Source of the DNA: Chamaea fasciata
Taxonomy: Eukaryota > Chordata > Aves > Passeriformes > Sylviidae
DNA length: 64,000 bases
Direction: 5' to 3'
Assembly (NCBI GenBank): GCA_029207755.1
Contig: JARCOQ010000002.1
Location: 12,353,156 to 12,417,155, forward strand
This document shows positions 1 through 12,850 of this stretch, piece by piece (position 1 is the stretch's first letter; every line of letters starts with the position of its first letter). The translations under genes were made by a program, and so were the position numbers. The notes under the pieces are model-generated. The model did not search any database, was not told the DNA's origin, and worked only from the letters and a program-made list of their open reading frames with translations.

Positions 1-317
1 TGCCTCAGCTATATTTCCTATAGGAGGTTGCATTCTTCTAGGCTTTATGAATAGAAGTCTACAAATTATAAAAGCATTCTATAAATTTGCTTTAATCTCC
101 TATTACACATCCTATTTGCTACCTATTGACTAGTAGCCCCCATTATTCAATTTATTGAAGGTAGTTTTAAAAAGGAAGGAGGTAGTGTCTTTATGACTCC
201 GTCAGAGGGGTGAAAAACAAGAATGGGAAAGTTGTCAAAGTCAGTACCAATACAGGGAACAGAGGAAAGAAAATACAGAACTCGGAACTGTGTTCTGCCT
301 GTGAACTGTGTTTTGGG
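1..317. other. AT-rich unassigned sequence
   Basis: No gene, RNA or recognisable repeat seen. The composition becomes more G-rich near 300, where a CR1 fragment begins. Confidence 0.5.
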
Positions 318-500
318 CTATGAAGGTGGTGAAGGGTCAGGAGGGGAAGCCGTACGAGGAGCATCTGAGGGGACTTGGTCTGTTCAGCCTGGAGCTGAGA
401 CTGAGGGGAGGCCTCACTGCAGTTACAGCTTCCTTGTGAGGGAAGCAGGATGGGCTGCCCACCTATCTGCTTGTTTATTCCCTGTGCTCAGCAGAGCAGG
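318..500 (+). mobile_element. CR1 LINE fragment (end of ORF2)
   Basis: Short plus-strand CR1 piece. In one frame or another it encodes the run found near the end of CR1 ORF2 (a 'LRGLGLFSLE'-like segment around 355-400, then a segment like the 'DLIAVYNFLV' stretch). The frame is broken more than once, so this is decayed DNA. Both ends are truncated and the avian CR1 3' octamers are absent. The family call rests on recognising the peptide pattern; boundaries are good to about 30 bp. Confidence 0.5.
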
Positions 501-544
501 AGAAGAGATTATAATGGAAAAGCTTGTGGGCAGACATAAAGAGG

Positions 545-654
545 GGATCACTGACCAGTTCTCATTGTGAGTAAAACAGACTCATCTTGGGGAAAATTAA
601 CTTAATTTATTTACAATTAAAATAGATTTAGATGGTGAAAAACAAAGACAAGAC
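545..654 (+). mobile_element. Avian LTR fragment A, first half
   Basis: The stretch around 575-640 (gggaaaattaacttaattta and the A-rich run after it) resembles the R/U5-type portion of a common avian LTR. A better continuation of that LTR appears at about 2437 than in the bases immediately downstream. I read this as one LTR split by a later insertion at 655-2436. The assignment is by pattern recognition only. Confidence 0.4.
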
Positions 655-2436
655 CATCATGGTTTAACAAAATCTGTTTTTCAGTTGGGTGGGGTGGCTC
701 CCTGTGGGGACCAAGCGAAGCCAATCAGCTGCCTAGCTTTTGAGAGCCAATCAGCTGCCTAGTTTGGAAGACTGACACCCGGTTAAACCACTTAGAAGGG
801 CTGAATACGCCTCTCTGTAAACACATTTAAAGGTGGGCTAGCTTGCAAGAGGCTCTCTTGACTTCTGGTCTTTGGAGAGGTAATTGGCTGACCTGGCCTG
901 CATGGCCTGGTCAGCACATGGCTCGGCTGAGGTTTCTGCTGCTGCCAGGCTATGCCACTGGGGCTACCCCAACACCATGAACAACCCCATGGCCAGGACT
1001 GCTTGGCCAGAGTCCGCACAGCTGGGGCACTGCCAAACAGCCACAGCTATCTATCTCAGCATGGCTCGCAAGTGAACTTTGTTTACTCCATGACCAGCAC
1101 CAGAGTGGCCCCGTGGCCAGCACTGGGGGCAGCCCTGTGGCCAGAAGCAGCCCAGTCCAGGAGCAGACACGTAGCCAGAATCGGCGCAGTCATGGCTGTG
1201 CCACGCTACCGTGGCTGTCTCAGCATAACTCGGAATGGACTTTGTTTGCTTAGTTGTTTTTAGCCCCCTATGCTGCAGTCAGAAGGACAAAAGCAGTGGT
1301 AGCAGGTTTTTTTTTGTTTCCAACACCCCGTATGAAGGAAAAGCACAGGGGTGGCGCCGGCCAACTTGGCTTGCACGGTGCTGGTGGGGACCACGTGATC
1401 AGCAGCAAAAGACACAGCGATTCCTCGGTGCAGAGCCTGGACAACATCAACTTTTCTATGCCGCAGAACTCTGTAGAAACTTCTTCAATTGATAAAGCTT
1501 GAGAACAAATCAACCTATGAGCAGCAATTCTCACCTGAATCAGGAAAAGGAAAGAGTGAAGACACATAGAGAAAACAACATGGGACACGGAGGTCAGTAA
1601 AGAAGAAGTCAAATTCTAGATGTAAGGGGATTGAGGAGATACCTTAGTCTTAGGCTGAAATTCATTTGTGAGGCTAGGGTGAAGATACATTTTTGATATA
1701 TCAGACTTTGCTTTTTACCCTGTATTTCATGAAGTGCATGAGGGGATGCAGCATTCATCCACAGCCCATAAGAAAAGGTCACTTCTGCTGGAGCGTGTGG
1801 ATGCTGAAGAGCTGTAAACCAATGAGAAGCTTGAACAGAGAGAGATGAGGGAGATGAGAAACTTTGCCCCAGGGATAGAAGAAGAAAAACCTCTGTTCCC
1901 AGAGATAAAAGGAGAGAACTTTTGTTTTCATGCTAGAACAACTCTTCCTTAAAATAGCATCCCATAAGTTGACATGGCCCATGAAAGCAGCTTTGGAAAA
2001 GCTGCGAGGCATGGGAGGGACTTTCACACTGCAAACATATTTTCCTTTCCCAGGTGGCTGGTTAGTTGTGACACTGAAGCCACAAGGGAACTGTTTCTTG
2101 TGAAGAAGTCTCCATGGCATGGGAAGAGAGACTCCTCTCCCTAAGTGAACTGAAGAAAGATTATTTTAGAGGTGGTAAACTGACTGAAACTTCCAAGGTT
2201 TGTCTCTACGTTGTCAGCGGGAAAAAAAAAAGAGGCTGGGGGAGAGAAGTGTTCTGAAGGTTTATTCTGATTTTGTTACCATTTTTCTTTTAATTCTGTT
2301 AATAAAGTTTTGTTTATACCCTTTAAAGTTTGAGCCTGTTTTTCCCTCCTCCTCCTAATCCATATCTCACAGCTGAAAACAAGTAAATGACTTCTAGTGG
2401 GTGCACTGGTGTTTGGCCAATACTAAACCCATGACA
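655..2436 (+). mobile_element. LTR-like insertion B (probable ERV-L type LTR or ERV remnant)
   Basis: The ends carry imperfect inverted termini: tcatggttta near 657 and taaacccatgaca at about 2424-2436. Internal marks on the plus strand are two CCAAT boxes in a tandem duplication at 720-762, a GC-richer segment at 860-1260, and an AATAAA signal at 2301-2306. A U5-like tail follows to the terminal CA. At about 1.8 kb it is long for one LTR, so it may be an LTR plus internal remnant. No protein domain is recognisable in its short frames. A segment near 1059-1086 is repeated imperfectly at 1222-1250. No clear target duplication was found. Confidence 0.45.
720..762 (+). promoter_or_regulatory. 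Tandem CCAAT-box repeat
   Basis: A 17-bp unit (gccaatcagctgcctag) occurs at 720-736 and 746-762, giving two CCAAT boxes in the same orientation 26 bp apart. CCAAT boxes in U3 regions bind NF-Y-type factors. Here this suggests an old LTR promoter; activity is not shown. Confidence 0.45.
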
Positions 2437-2930
2437 AAAACCTAAAACAACTTTGAGTTACTCCCTCCTCTTCCCAAGACCAACTTCAGTCCCCCATTCC
2501 CAACTCTTCTACCTCCTTCCCTTGAGTGATCTGGGGGGATGGGGAATGAGGTGGTTGTGATCAGGTTATAGGAGGTTTTCTCTGCCCACTCTTCCTCTTC
2601 AGACTTTTCCCCTGCTCTGGCATAAATCCTTCCCATGGGATGTAGTTTCTCTCTGAACATATCCACCTACACCATCATGGTACCCTGCACAGGCTCCATC
2701 ATTGACCTCTCCATGGGTTGCACTGCAATATCTGATCCTCCTTGGTTTCTCCAGGGGCTGTGGGGGAACTCTGCTCTGGCACCTGAAGCAGCTCTTCTCC
2801 TCTTTTTCTCACCTAGCTTTTGGTGATTTCTCTTCTTCACAATGGACATATAATTTCATCAGTTTCTTCCAATGGTTTCACGATAAATTAATACAAAAAC
2901 ATATGAAAATTCTTCTTTCCATATAAAGAA
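2437..2930 (+). mobile_element. Avian LTR fragment A, second half
   Basis: Begins with an A-rich run and continues into pyrimidine-rich DNA (tccctcctcttcccaag), then into alternating 'ccatgggatgtag...tctctctgaac...cctgcacaggctcc' text. That layout also occurs in the LTR at 11283-12330. This is probably the downstream half of the LTR that starts at 545. No protein product; open frames here are chance. Confidence 0.42.
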
Positions 2931-5900
2931 ATCAGAAATTCTGGAATCTTCCCCAGCGATATATCTGTGTGGTCTTTGGAAACTGAAAATACATAAATCA
3001 TAAAAAACATAGTAACACCATCAAGTGAAAAGTAATTTACAATTTATTTAGATTAGTAATTTATTTAAGGATCCAGGCCTTTTTGACATCGGTATGGGCT
3101 CTCTGAAAAGATATCCAGAAATTATTTTGCTCTCAGAGCTCTGACAGGTGAAAAAGTGAAGCCTTGTTTATCAAATTTGACATTTCATGCAATTACTCTT
3201 TTAAATGCCATCTTTCCATAAAAAGCATTTCCCAATTTCAGTTTGTGCCATGTCTACATTGTTTTTGAAAGGCATGCTATGATCTTGTCTAATTTTTGCA
3301 AGGGTGATTGGCAGGAAGGCCAGGATATGCCCCCAGTGGTCACTGACCTCCATGTGACTGATAAGGATTGGCAAGTCAGCAGCTGCCAGCAGAGCATCTG
3401 TTGTCTTGGAAAGATTTGGAACACAAGCATCAACTCAGCTTCAGTGTTTTGTTTTTTCAGGGTGTCCTCTTCTGCCGTCCTTTGGCCCCTCCCAGGGAAA
3501 AGATGTTGGATACTGTCTCTCCAGCTGATTCTTGCAAAATTAAGTACACATTTCTGAAGTCTCCACAATTTTCTGAGATGAATAGTCTATCTAATCTATT
3601 CTTTCTGAAATCAGCCATGTAAGTAGGAAGTCTAACCCAGTATTTAGTTGTCGTCTGCATAAGGTTCATTTTCATTCAATTAGTATTTTTCCTAGTTTTG
3701 AGGACTCTGAATTGTAAGTCTGTAAAAGCTATATGATTTGCCAAATGCTTTCTTTTACCTTCTCACCAATCATTACTAGAATCAAAATAAAGCACAAAGA
3801 AAACAAATAACCCTTGAAAGGGTGAATAAATAGGCTATCCAAATTACTGATGTTTACTCAATTACTGTCTCTAATATTTAAATGTGGAAGTAGTTTATGT
3901 ATCTAAAAAATTATAAAATTCTTGTGTGTCTGCCATTAATCTATATCTTTGTAAATAATTGAGTCCTCTTAAAAAATGAAATTAATAATTTATTTTTCAT
4001 TTGGTGGTATTATAAGTTTGATGTATTTAATCTTTAAACAATTAAATTATATTCCTCTTTATATACTAAATTGAATAAGAATGACCATTAATAAACAGTG
4101 AAAATCATTATAGGGTATGAAAAAAAGAAAAAGTATAAAAATCTCTTAGTCTGTGTTTGAAACAGAGACAAGATACAGAAGACCTCTAAAAGAAAAAAAG
4201 TACTAAAAGGACTTGAGATAATTTTAAGTTTCAGGTTGAGATTTTTGGCAGCCATAGGTCCTCTGCCCACATTAATTACTTTGCTAACGTCATCTCCTGT
4301 GTCTGCCTTTGGACCTCTGAATCATATTCCACAAGGCACTTCTCTTTTTCCTCCATGTCTGCAAGTGGCAATAGTACTCTTTAGAAAACTTCATCACATC
4401 CTCACATCCAAAGATCTTTGGCTGCCTTTATAGATTTCCCATGTGCAGCATTTGAGACATTAAAATTGTGGTAAGTTGGGAGATCCTTTTCAAAACAAAA
4501 TACTTACCTGTCAGAACATAAATACAGAGGAAAACTGATGAAACAGTGTCAATTAAAAAAGTTTGTGTGCTTTCCACATTTTACTTTTACTAGATTTCCA
4601 CTAGAGTGAACTTCTTTTTGTGTTTAAACCTAGTGCCTTTGTTCTTCACTAATAAAAGACTGTTCTTACTGACTTTGATACTAGGGCTATTGGACCTACT
4701 TATTCTTCTGCTACGCCCTCTGCCATGAATGTATTCTGGAATACCCGGCAAGAAAATAGGAAAACATTTACCAAAATGTGGTGTCCATAAAAAACTAGAA
4801 CAAATCACGTATTTTGTTACATGTGCCTAATGTGATTCAAGTCACTGAAATGGTAAAATGGCATGCATGATAATGGAGGAATTTACAATAATCTATTCAG
4901 TGGAAAACTAGTAGGAAATAATCAAAGTTTTAAAATATCTGGTCACATTGTCCCTTTATTCACATGATAGTGATGTGTATTGGGTGGGAAAGGACAGAGC
5001 AATTTATGTTTTTATGTTTAACCAAATGCCTTTTAATAGACAAAACCAGACATTTTCAACCTTAAACGTAGGAGCTTCTTTATTTTTTTTTTTAATAGAT
5101 TACTAATTTTAGTAAATATTATTACAGGGAAATTGTAGGGTAAGGTACTTTTCTGCTTGTATTAGATAATGGAAGATGATTCTTATTCTAAACAAACCAT
5201 AATTCTGGGGGGAATAACATGTACTGTATGTCAACATGCAAAATAAATGTGCAGAGCTTCCAAATCTGTAGTGCTGCGTGGCAAACATTTTTAGAATATT
5301 AGCTTCCAACTTCCCACAGTCTGATTCATTGCCTTAATTTCAGCTTTAAATTCAATGCTGGAAGCGTTCAGATTCTTTTCTCACAGGAGCTTTCAAAAAT
5401 ATTAATTAAAATATAATAAAATCATGTGAGCAGTTGAATGGTTTTTGGAACTCCTTTGAATTTTACTACAGAGAGAAGCCTGGCAAGGTGCATGTGGGAC
5501 ATTCCAGGGAAGCAGCAGCAATGTAGGGCAGCTCTGCAGACGGTGCTCAATTCATTTAGCTCCAGGAAGCCATACATCAGAAGTTGTGCCACTGGAGAAA
5601 TTTTCCAAAATGATGATTGCTTCTTCTGAGGCAGTGGAATCCAAATCACTTCAAAAACTTTTCAGAAAAAGTGCAGCACTGTGGGGTTTAAACCCAGGAA
5701 GCCACATTCTGCACTATGACATTTAGGCACCAGTGGTGGGGAACACTTGAAGAAGTGCCGGTTTTCTCCACTGGAATCACAAATTTAGGATGTCCAAAAC
5801 TGTATCACTTCTCAAAAAAGTTATATATCCTCAGTTTATATTGTCATATTTCTGTGGAAAGCAGGAAAATTACAATTTATTTAACTCAAGCAAGGGTCTT

Positions 5901-8325
5901 CCCTGCTATTGCAGGCCTCATTCAAGCAACTAGTTTTTATCAAAAGTTATAGTAACAAAGAGTTACATTCCTCAGATGATAAATTGAAATACCTTAGATA
6001 ACTGCTTAAAACATCATATGGAAAGCTGTGATTCATAAATATAAGGGTCAAGCTAACTAATTTTCCTGTTTCTGGGTATGCACTTCAGAGGCTCGGGAAA
6101 GTAAATCAATATATTCTGTAAGGTTTTAATTACTTTTTTTCTTTGCAAATGATTTTAGTTTCTGACAAGACTGAGGGTAAAGATTCTATCAAAAAAGTCT
6201 CAGAAAAATCAAAATAAAAATAGTAGAAATTGGTATTTTCTGGTTTTAATGGAAAGAGACAAAGATGGTCAAAAATGTTTAAGGAAACTTTTTTAACAGT
6301 ACTCAAAAAATCTGTCTTGTTCTTTTTTGAACATATTTATGCTTCTAATTTTTACATCTTATAATAGGTCCAGTGTTTACCTACGTGGTGCCCAGGGAAA
6401 AATGTTCTTCTGCCTGGTAGTTTAGAATTACTGCCTGATTGTTTAATTGGGTGTTCTTTGCTCCTTGCTTTGGGGGCCAATTCGTTAGAAAAAATTACTT
6501 ACCATTCTTCATAGTAAATGTGACTTTCTCTGCAGAGGAACTATTTTGGACATGTACTGGATTTCTTTCCATAGGATGTTGGTTTTTTTTTTTTTTTTCT
6601 TGGATGCTGCATTCAATTCCCACTGTTATGAGAATTGTCCCTAAACTACTTTTTGGGAGAACAGGGTAAAATGTGCATTTTCTCTGAGAAGTCCAAGTGT
6701 CTGTGTTTTTTTCCAACTAGTTTGAATTTTGTTATTCTTCTTCTTAGTCTGACGTGCTTGTCTCCATTATTGCCCAGAAAATCTCACTAGTGACATGCAT
6801 TAGAGTATTCACTTAACTTGAGGGATATTATATGTGAGTATGTGATACAATGATGGGAATTCTTTTATCCTATATGCTTATTTTTTCTCCTTTTGTGTTT
6901 TATTACCTGTGAAGCAGTCTGGTCGTTTCTCCCTTGAGATGGTAAAACACAAGATTTTTTGTTATAGTTCTGTTAGATAAAGCTCTGAAGAAAAACAAAA
7001 GGTCCTTCAGTAAGCCTATATCAGGTAACAAAGAAGTGCTAAAAAAGCATTCCACATGTATACAGATGTATTTTAGCACAGAATTTCATGTTTGATAAGT
7101 TTTTTTTATTTTGTTTTATTTTCTTTTTGAAGATACTGAATTTCACCTCAGCTCAAGAACAGATCTTGAATATAAAAATAGCACTTTTTATCTAGGAAGT
7201 AAGATGCCTCTAAAAACTCAGACAGACAGAGGATAATGTTAGACTTTTTTTTTTTTCTTTTTTTTTTTTTTTCCCATAGAAAACTTACTGTAATTTGAGC
7301 CAATCTTTTGTCTTTCCTTTTTTTTTAATTATCCTTGACAAAGAAACATAGATGTATCCCAGTTGCTTTTCATCTCTATTTTCAACAGTAGGTATTCTGT
7401 AAAAAAAAAGTTTATTTTCACGCATATAATTCAAGAATTAATCCTGATTTCTTCTTAATCTATTAGTTTCTTTTAGAAGCTTAGATTTATGTTAGATAAA
7501 CTAAATCTTCTAACACTCTGGAGCAAGAGAGACCAACATAAAAATATATCTGGCATTTTGCCTTGATTTTTTCTAACAGTTTCAAAAAGAGACAATATAT
7601 AACCTAGGGAAGTTATCCATGTGCTGAATTGCTTTAGGAGATTCTCTTTTATCACTTAAAGTGCTCAGTGAATTTTACTTTATGCTGCAGTTAAGGACTG
7701 TAGCACAGGGTTCTGAGTCATCTTTGAAGATATTTTCTCATTTTCCATCTTGTGAAGGGAGAAATGACTCTTTCTTTGACCCTTACTTGGTATGTTTAAA
7801 GCTCATCCATAGAAGAGCTTGCAGTGGCTATTTCGTTTTGCTTTTTGAAGTGGGCAAATAACAGTGTTAGTAGTGATATCGAAAAAAATGCAGGTGCTTT
7901 CATAACATCCGCTATATTGCAGTAAGTCAAATGTAAATTAGCATAATGGAAATATCTCCATTTGGAGATAAGTGTGGAAGAAACCGCACATCTAACAATG
8001 GAATTGCTTTTTCTTCCTTGTTCTACATTTGACCTGACAGTATTGATAGATACGTTTAACATCCTACTTCTTTATTGGTTTAGGATAATTCACATATGAC
8101 TTTCCTTTTAATGAACTGAGAAAAATCATTCGCTCTTTCATCTTCTTGATCCAGTTTTTTTTCACTACCCCCACCTCCCTTCCTTCCCCACTCTGATCTT
8201 CCTATTCTCAGAAAAACAAACTCTCTTGGTAATAAAGTACACAAAGATTATTTTCTATCTCTCCAATAGAAGTGGTTTTTCTGAAGTGAGCTTTTCTTAG
8301 CCTGTGGCATCCTTAACTGACCCTT
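2931..8325. other. AT-rich unassigned sequence (5.4 kb)
   Basis: No recognisable exon, RNA gene or dated repeat. It holds only short T or A runs (for example 6581-6599 and 7245-7272). Short open frames up to about 100 codons occur on both strands, but none shows a recognisable domain or exon structure. Confidence 0.5.
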
Positions 8326-8365
8326 TGTCATGGTTTCAGCTGGGATAGTATTAATTTTTGTCAGG
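8326..8365 (+). mobile_element. 5' end of an avian LTR (about 40 bp)
   Basis: tgtcatggtttcagctggga is the start typical of a common avian LTR family. The match stops after about 40 bp where CR1 sequence begins. The same terminus, in the other orientation, closes the LTR piece ending near 25925. Confidence 0.5.
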
Positions 8366-8690
8366 GGGTTTTATCAATGCCTCCAAATATCTTAAGGGCA
8401 GGTGTCAAGAAGACAAGGCCACACTTTTTCAGTGTGGCCGAGTGATGAGGGGCAGCAGGCACAAAATTAAGCATGGGAAATTCCATCTAAATATAAGGAA
8501 AACTTTTATTACTTAGAGGGTGGCATAACACTAGAAGTAACCTAGGCTGCCTGGAACCTTCCCTGGGGATATTTCAAACCTGACTGGTCACAGTCCTGTG
8601 CAACCTGCTCTAGATCAACCTGTTTCAGTAGGGGGACTGGACTAGGTGGTTTCCAGAGGTCCCTTCCAACCCCAGATACTCTGTGATAAT
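8366..8690 (+). mobile_element. CR1 LINE, 3' fragment
   Basis: Plus-strand CR1 end. It shows the run of text around 'ggaaaattccatctaaatataagg', the late-ORF2 region, and the closing 'aggtcccttccaacccc' followed by a degenerate octamer pair (actctgtgataatatg). The 5' end is truncated, as is usual for CR1. No open frame survives. Confidence 0.75.
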
Positions 8691-8759
8691 ATGTAGGTTT
8701 ATTTATTTATTTACATAATTATATTATTAATTTGTTTATTTCACTCCACAAAGTTTGGT

Positions 8760-8859
8760 CAGTTTTACCCTTCCAATTCCCTTTCCTCCAACTGCTGAGG
8801 GGAGGAGTGAGTGAGTGGCTGTGCAGGGCTTAGTTGCTGTCTGGGGCTAAACCACAACA
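8760..8859 (-). mobile_element. LTR fragment, 5' terminus at 8859
   Basis: On the minus strand it starts tgttgtggtttagccc and runs into a 'cactcactcactcctcccc' segment, a recognisable avian LTR beginning. The remainder to the left is lost or too diverged to follow. Confidence 0.5.
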
Positions 8860-11282
8860 GAAACCATAAATCAAGAAGAACTTTTCTTTGGACAGGGAAG
8901 ACTGAGTTGCAAGAATAGAAGAAAAAACTTGTGGGTGTACGATGAGAATGCAAGTGATAGATGAGGTGATAAGGCAGGGCACAAGAGAGATTAACAGGTT
9001 TAGTTCTCTTCAATAGATAGGAAATTCTTGAAACATCTCAACTTCTTGTCAAAACAAACCCTAAACTCCTACAGTCTTTTTCAGTTGGTGACACTAAGTT
9101 TTCTCAACGTGGTTAAAAAAATTAAAATAAGAAAGCAAATAAGGAGGTTTAAAAAGAGAGATTTAGTCACCCAAAAATTTCTATTTTATATGTCTTCATA
9201 ATTTAACCATGGTTTCTTCTGTTTATTTCTTGGTCTCACACTCACAAAAATGCAGCTGTTTTGACAGTTTTCAGTTACCCTTGATACAGGGCACTACACA
9301 TTTCCAATTTTTCTTTTACTCATTTTGCTCAAAAAGATTTGCTGTTTACAGCTGCTCTTACGCTTCCCCAGAGCATTCTAAAGAAAAACCTGACAACGCC
9401 ATACTCAGGAACAGATTGGCACAAGGGCAAATTCCTGGTGTCAACTATCTACTAATTAGGTAAATGTACACCACAGGTTACATTTAGACTATCCATTTGC
9501 ATCAGTATCTCAGATTTAATAGTATAGTCACTATTATGTCTCATAGCTACTTCAAAAGCAATTATTTTGACAATTATTAGGAGGTGTTCTAAATAATTCA
9601 GGACGTAATACAAAATAAATCCATTAAGACAAAAGCCCTAGGGCAGAAAGCCTGGCTCTTGAGAAGTCATGAATAAAACACTTTTCTTGAAGACCAATTT
9701 TCCTACCATATATCTATGTGCAGGAAGGGCCAAAGCAGGTTACAAAATATGTAACATTATAATTCTAGCATTTTAACTACCATGCTTAACACTTAGTTAA
9801 TGCAAATAAGGGGACTGAGATTCCTTTAACTAAAAATAACACAAATATTGTCTTGAAAAATCTCGGGTAAATTTGCCAGTGTTACCATATCAAGACTGAA
9901 GACTCAGTAAAGAGAGAAGGAAGGGCTGGGTTACCCTCAGAACAGAGATATTCAGTGTGCTGGAAGCAGAGACCTCAGTCTGCTCCATAATATGTAGCAG
10001 AAAGTCACAGTTTCCTGGATACATGCAAAGAGATCATTTAAATATTTTTTTCAAGTTGCTTTAGGCTGTTGATTTTTAAATCTTCAAATAAAGATAATGA
10101 AGCTCAGGGGGATAAGCAGCACCTGCAAAGCAACCCCCTACATACTGCATTGTTTCCTTTCAAAGCTTTTTATGTGGTGATTGTGCCAGGCTGTATTTAG
10201 TTCATAATTTGTAAGCATTTTGGGTAAAACAGTGTAGCTGTGTACAATACGTCACACAAGAAAACTATTCTAGGTGGTATCTGGTTTGCTAGTAATAAAG
10301 AGCATGATTGCTTATCTGTTTTATTTGGTACAATAAGGTTGACTAAAACACTCAAAATATGTTTTAATTGTTTGAAAAATTGTCTGATTAATGTAATAGC
10401 CAAGGCTTAATGATATGCATAAAATGCACAGTTGTTTCCGTGATGCCTGCAAAATCTTTTTAGCCAAAATATTAGCATATGTTTTTCTTCCATATTTTTT
10501 GTGAATAAGCTTGTGCTGTTGCAATCCATCTGTGCCTCTTGGATCCCATCCAAAGGCTGCCCATGCTCCATTGGCAATACCTATATGTCCAATCATAGAA
10601 TTAAATAAATGGACACATACAGATACTTATAAATATGTGATATTTTTCCATTTAAATTATATATTGAAGAGATAAATCATCAAAGACTTGCAAGGCATGG
10701 CTTCTAAAAAAACACAAACCAACCCACTAAAACAATTTATCCTGTTTTAAGGTACAAAAAAAATTTGCTACAGCGCTTTCTAGAGAGATATTAAAAAGTC
10801 TGACTTTAGTACAATTTGTCAATTTTTTTTATTGTCAAAAGGAGATGAGAAGTTCTGAGAAATTCTGATCAAGAATGTTTAATTTAGCAGTATTTAATTG
10901 TACATTTAGAATGGAGTTGCTAATTGGGTTATTTGACTTTCTGAGCCTCAGTACCCATCATAAATTCTGCATGCTGTATGTTAAATATCGGATAAATCAT
11001 TTGATCCTCTCCACCACAAAAAAAGGTGAAAATTAGTATTTTTAAATTGCTTGTCACCAATAATGGGAAAGAGATATATATCTTTGCTCGTAACTGCTAG
11101 TACTTAACATCTCATAGCTGACCAGATTTTTTTCAGTGTATCTCCAGGCAGAGGAAGGACAAGAAGATGTCTGAGTACTGCAAGGTGGATTTATCAAAAG
11201 TTAATTGTGTCTGGACAATCTAGTTGCCCGTTTTAGTGAGATGTCTGGTTTTGTGAACGAGACCACAGCACAGGATGTAACA
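8860..11282. other. AT-rich unassigned sequence (2.4 kb)
   Basis: No gene or clear repeat seen. Minus-strand open frames near 10197-10596 (68 and 91 codons) overlap each other in different frames and have no recognisable domain. Confidence 0.5.
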
Positions 11283-12330
11283 TGTTGCAGTTGGGTTGAC
11301 CCTGGCTGTATGCTAGGCACCCACCAAAGCTGCTCTAACACTCACTTCTGCAGGTGGACAGAAGAGAGAATTTAAGATAAAAGGTTCATGAGTTAAGATA
11401 AGGACAGATAGAGATCACTCACCAGATACTCTCATGGGCAAAACAGAGTCAACCTGAGGATATTGATTGACTTTATTACTAACAAAATCAGAGCAGGATA
11501 ATAAGAAATAAATCTTAAAAACAGCTTCTCCCCATTTCTACCTCCTTCCTGGGCTCTGCTTCCTTGCTCCAGTGATGCAGGGAGATAGGAATGGGGATTA
11601 TGGTCAGTTCATCACCCATGGTTTCTGATGCTGCATGGAGAGTTTTCCTTCCCCTGTTCCACCTTGGGGTCCCTCCTATGGGAGACAGTTCTCCATGACC
11701 TTCTCCAGTGTGAGTCCATCCCATGGGCTGCAGTTCTTCTTGAACTTCTGAAGTGTGAGTCACTTCCATGGAGCCTTCAGGCAACAGGCTTCTACAGAGT
11801 GAGCCCCCCATGAGATCACAAGTCCTGCCAAAAAAGCTGCTCTAGCATGGGCTCCTCTCTCCATGGTCTGCAGGTCCCTGTCAGGAGCCTGTTCCATGAC
11901 TCTTCTCTGGCATCCACCTGCTCTAGTCTGCACCTTTTCCACAGGTTGCAGGTGGGTCTCTGCCCCTCCATGGACTGCCCTGTGCTACAGGACACAGCTC
12001 TGCCTCACCATGGTCTCACCATGGCTGTAGGGGAATCTCAGCTCCAGCACCTGGAGCAGTTCCTGTGCCTCTTTCTGCTCTGAGTTTCTGCACGGCTGTT
12101 AATCTCACACATTCTCACTCCTCTCTTCTCTGTACAATTACATTTTTTTATTCCCTTAAATATGTTATCAAAGATTTGATACTATCATTTGTGATGTGCT
12201 CAGTGGTGGGTCCATCCTGGAACCAGGTGGCTTTGTCTCTGCTGGACATGGGGAAAACCTCTGGCAGCTTCTCTGAGAAGCCACCCATGTAGGCCCCCCG
12301 CTACCAAAACCTGGCCACACAAACCCAACA
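11283..12330 (+). mobile_element. Long solo LTR (avian ERV)
   Basis: Opens with tgttgcagttgggttgaccc and closes with aaacccaaca, giving related inverted ends (TGTTGGGTT/AACCCAACA, the left one with a few extra bases). Inside are repeated motifs such as 'cccatgggctgcagttcttc' at about 11720-11740 and related units to 12060, typical of a long avian LTR with internal degenerate repeats. No viral coding region lies beside it, so it is solo. I could not identify a target duplication. Open frames inside it are not genes. Confidence 0.6.
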
Positions 12331-12439
12331 CATATGTCTCAGCTTTGTCCAGACCATCAGCAAGTACTCCCACGGTATTCTTACAGCCAAATTGAAGTCA
12401 CTGGATAAGCAGACACTGGGTGTGTGGAAAAGGGACTGA

Positions 12440-12850
12440 ACCATGAGGTTTAAAGGGTCAGGTCACTGGAACAACATCCACCTGGCAGTTTGTGACAAGC
12501 GGTGTCCCTCCGATATTAATATAGAAAGCAAAATGCCCACTTAGCCAGTCTGTGAGCAGTACCAAATAGAGCTGGAGGACTTTCTGCTCAGAGGGTGTCC
12601 AGGAGACTGGAGAAACGGGTTGAAGAAAACCTGTGAAGCTGAACAAAGCAAGGGTGAACTCTTGCATCTGGGATGGACTAAGGTCATATAACAATAGGAT
12701 CAGGGTGGCAACACAACACTGTCCAGTTTTGGGCTCATCATTGCAAGAAGGAAGTGGACATACTGGAACAAATCTTTTGGAGGATCGCTAAGATTGTTAT
12801 AGGGTTGGAGCACATCATGTATGTGGAGAGGCTAAAATAGTTGAGTTTTT
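12440..12850 (+). mobile_element. CR1 LINE fragment
   Basis: Plus-strand CR1 sequence from the RT and C-terminal part of ORF2. A stretch reading 'gtgacaagcggtgtccct' near 12492 and one reading 'gtccagttttgggctcatca' near 12721 match conserved CR1 text. The frame is broken and the 3' end is missing: homology fades at about 12850 without the octamer tail. Confidence 0.65.

Noticed and set aside
952..1263. Plus-strand open frame of 103 codons in GC-richer DNA
   Set aside because: Overlaps other frames of similar length on both strands and lies inside LTR-like sequence.
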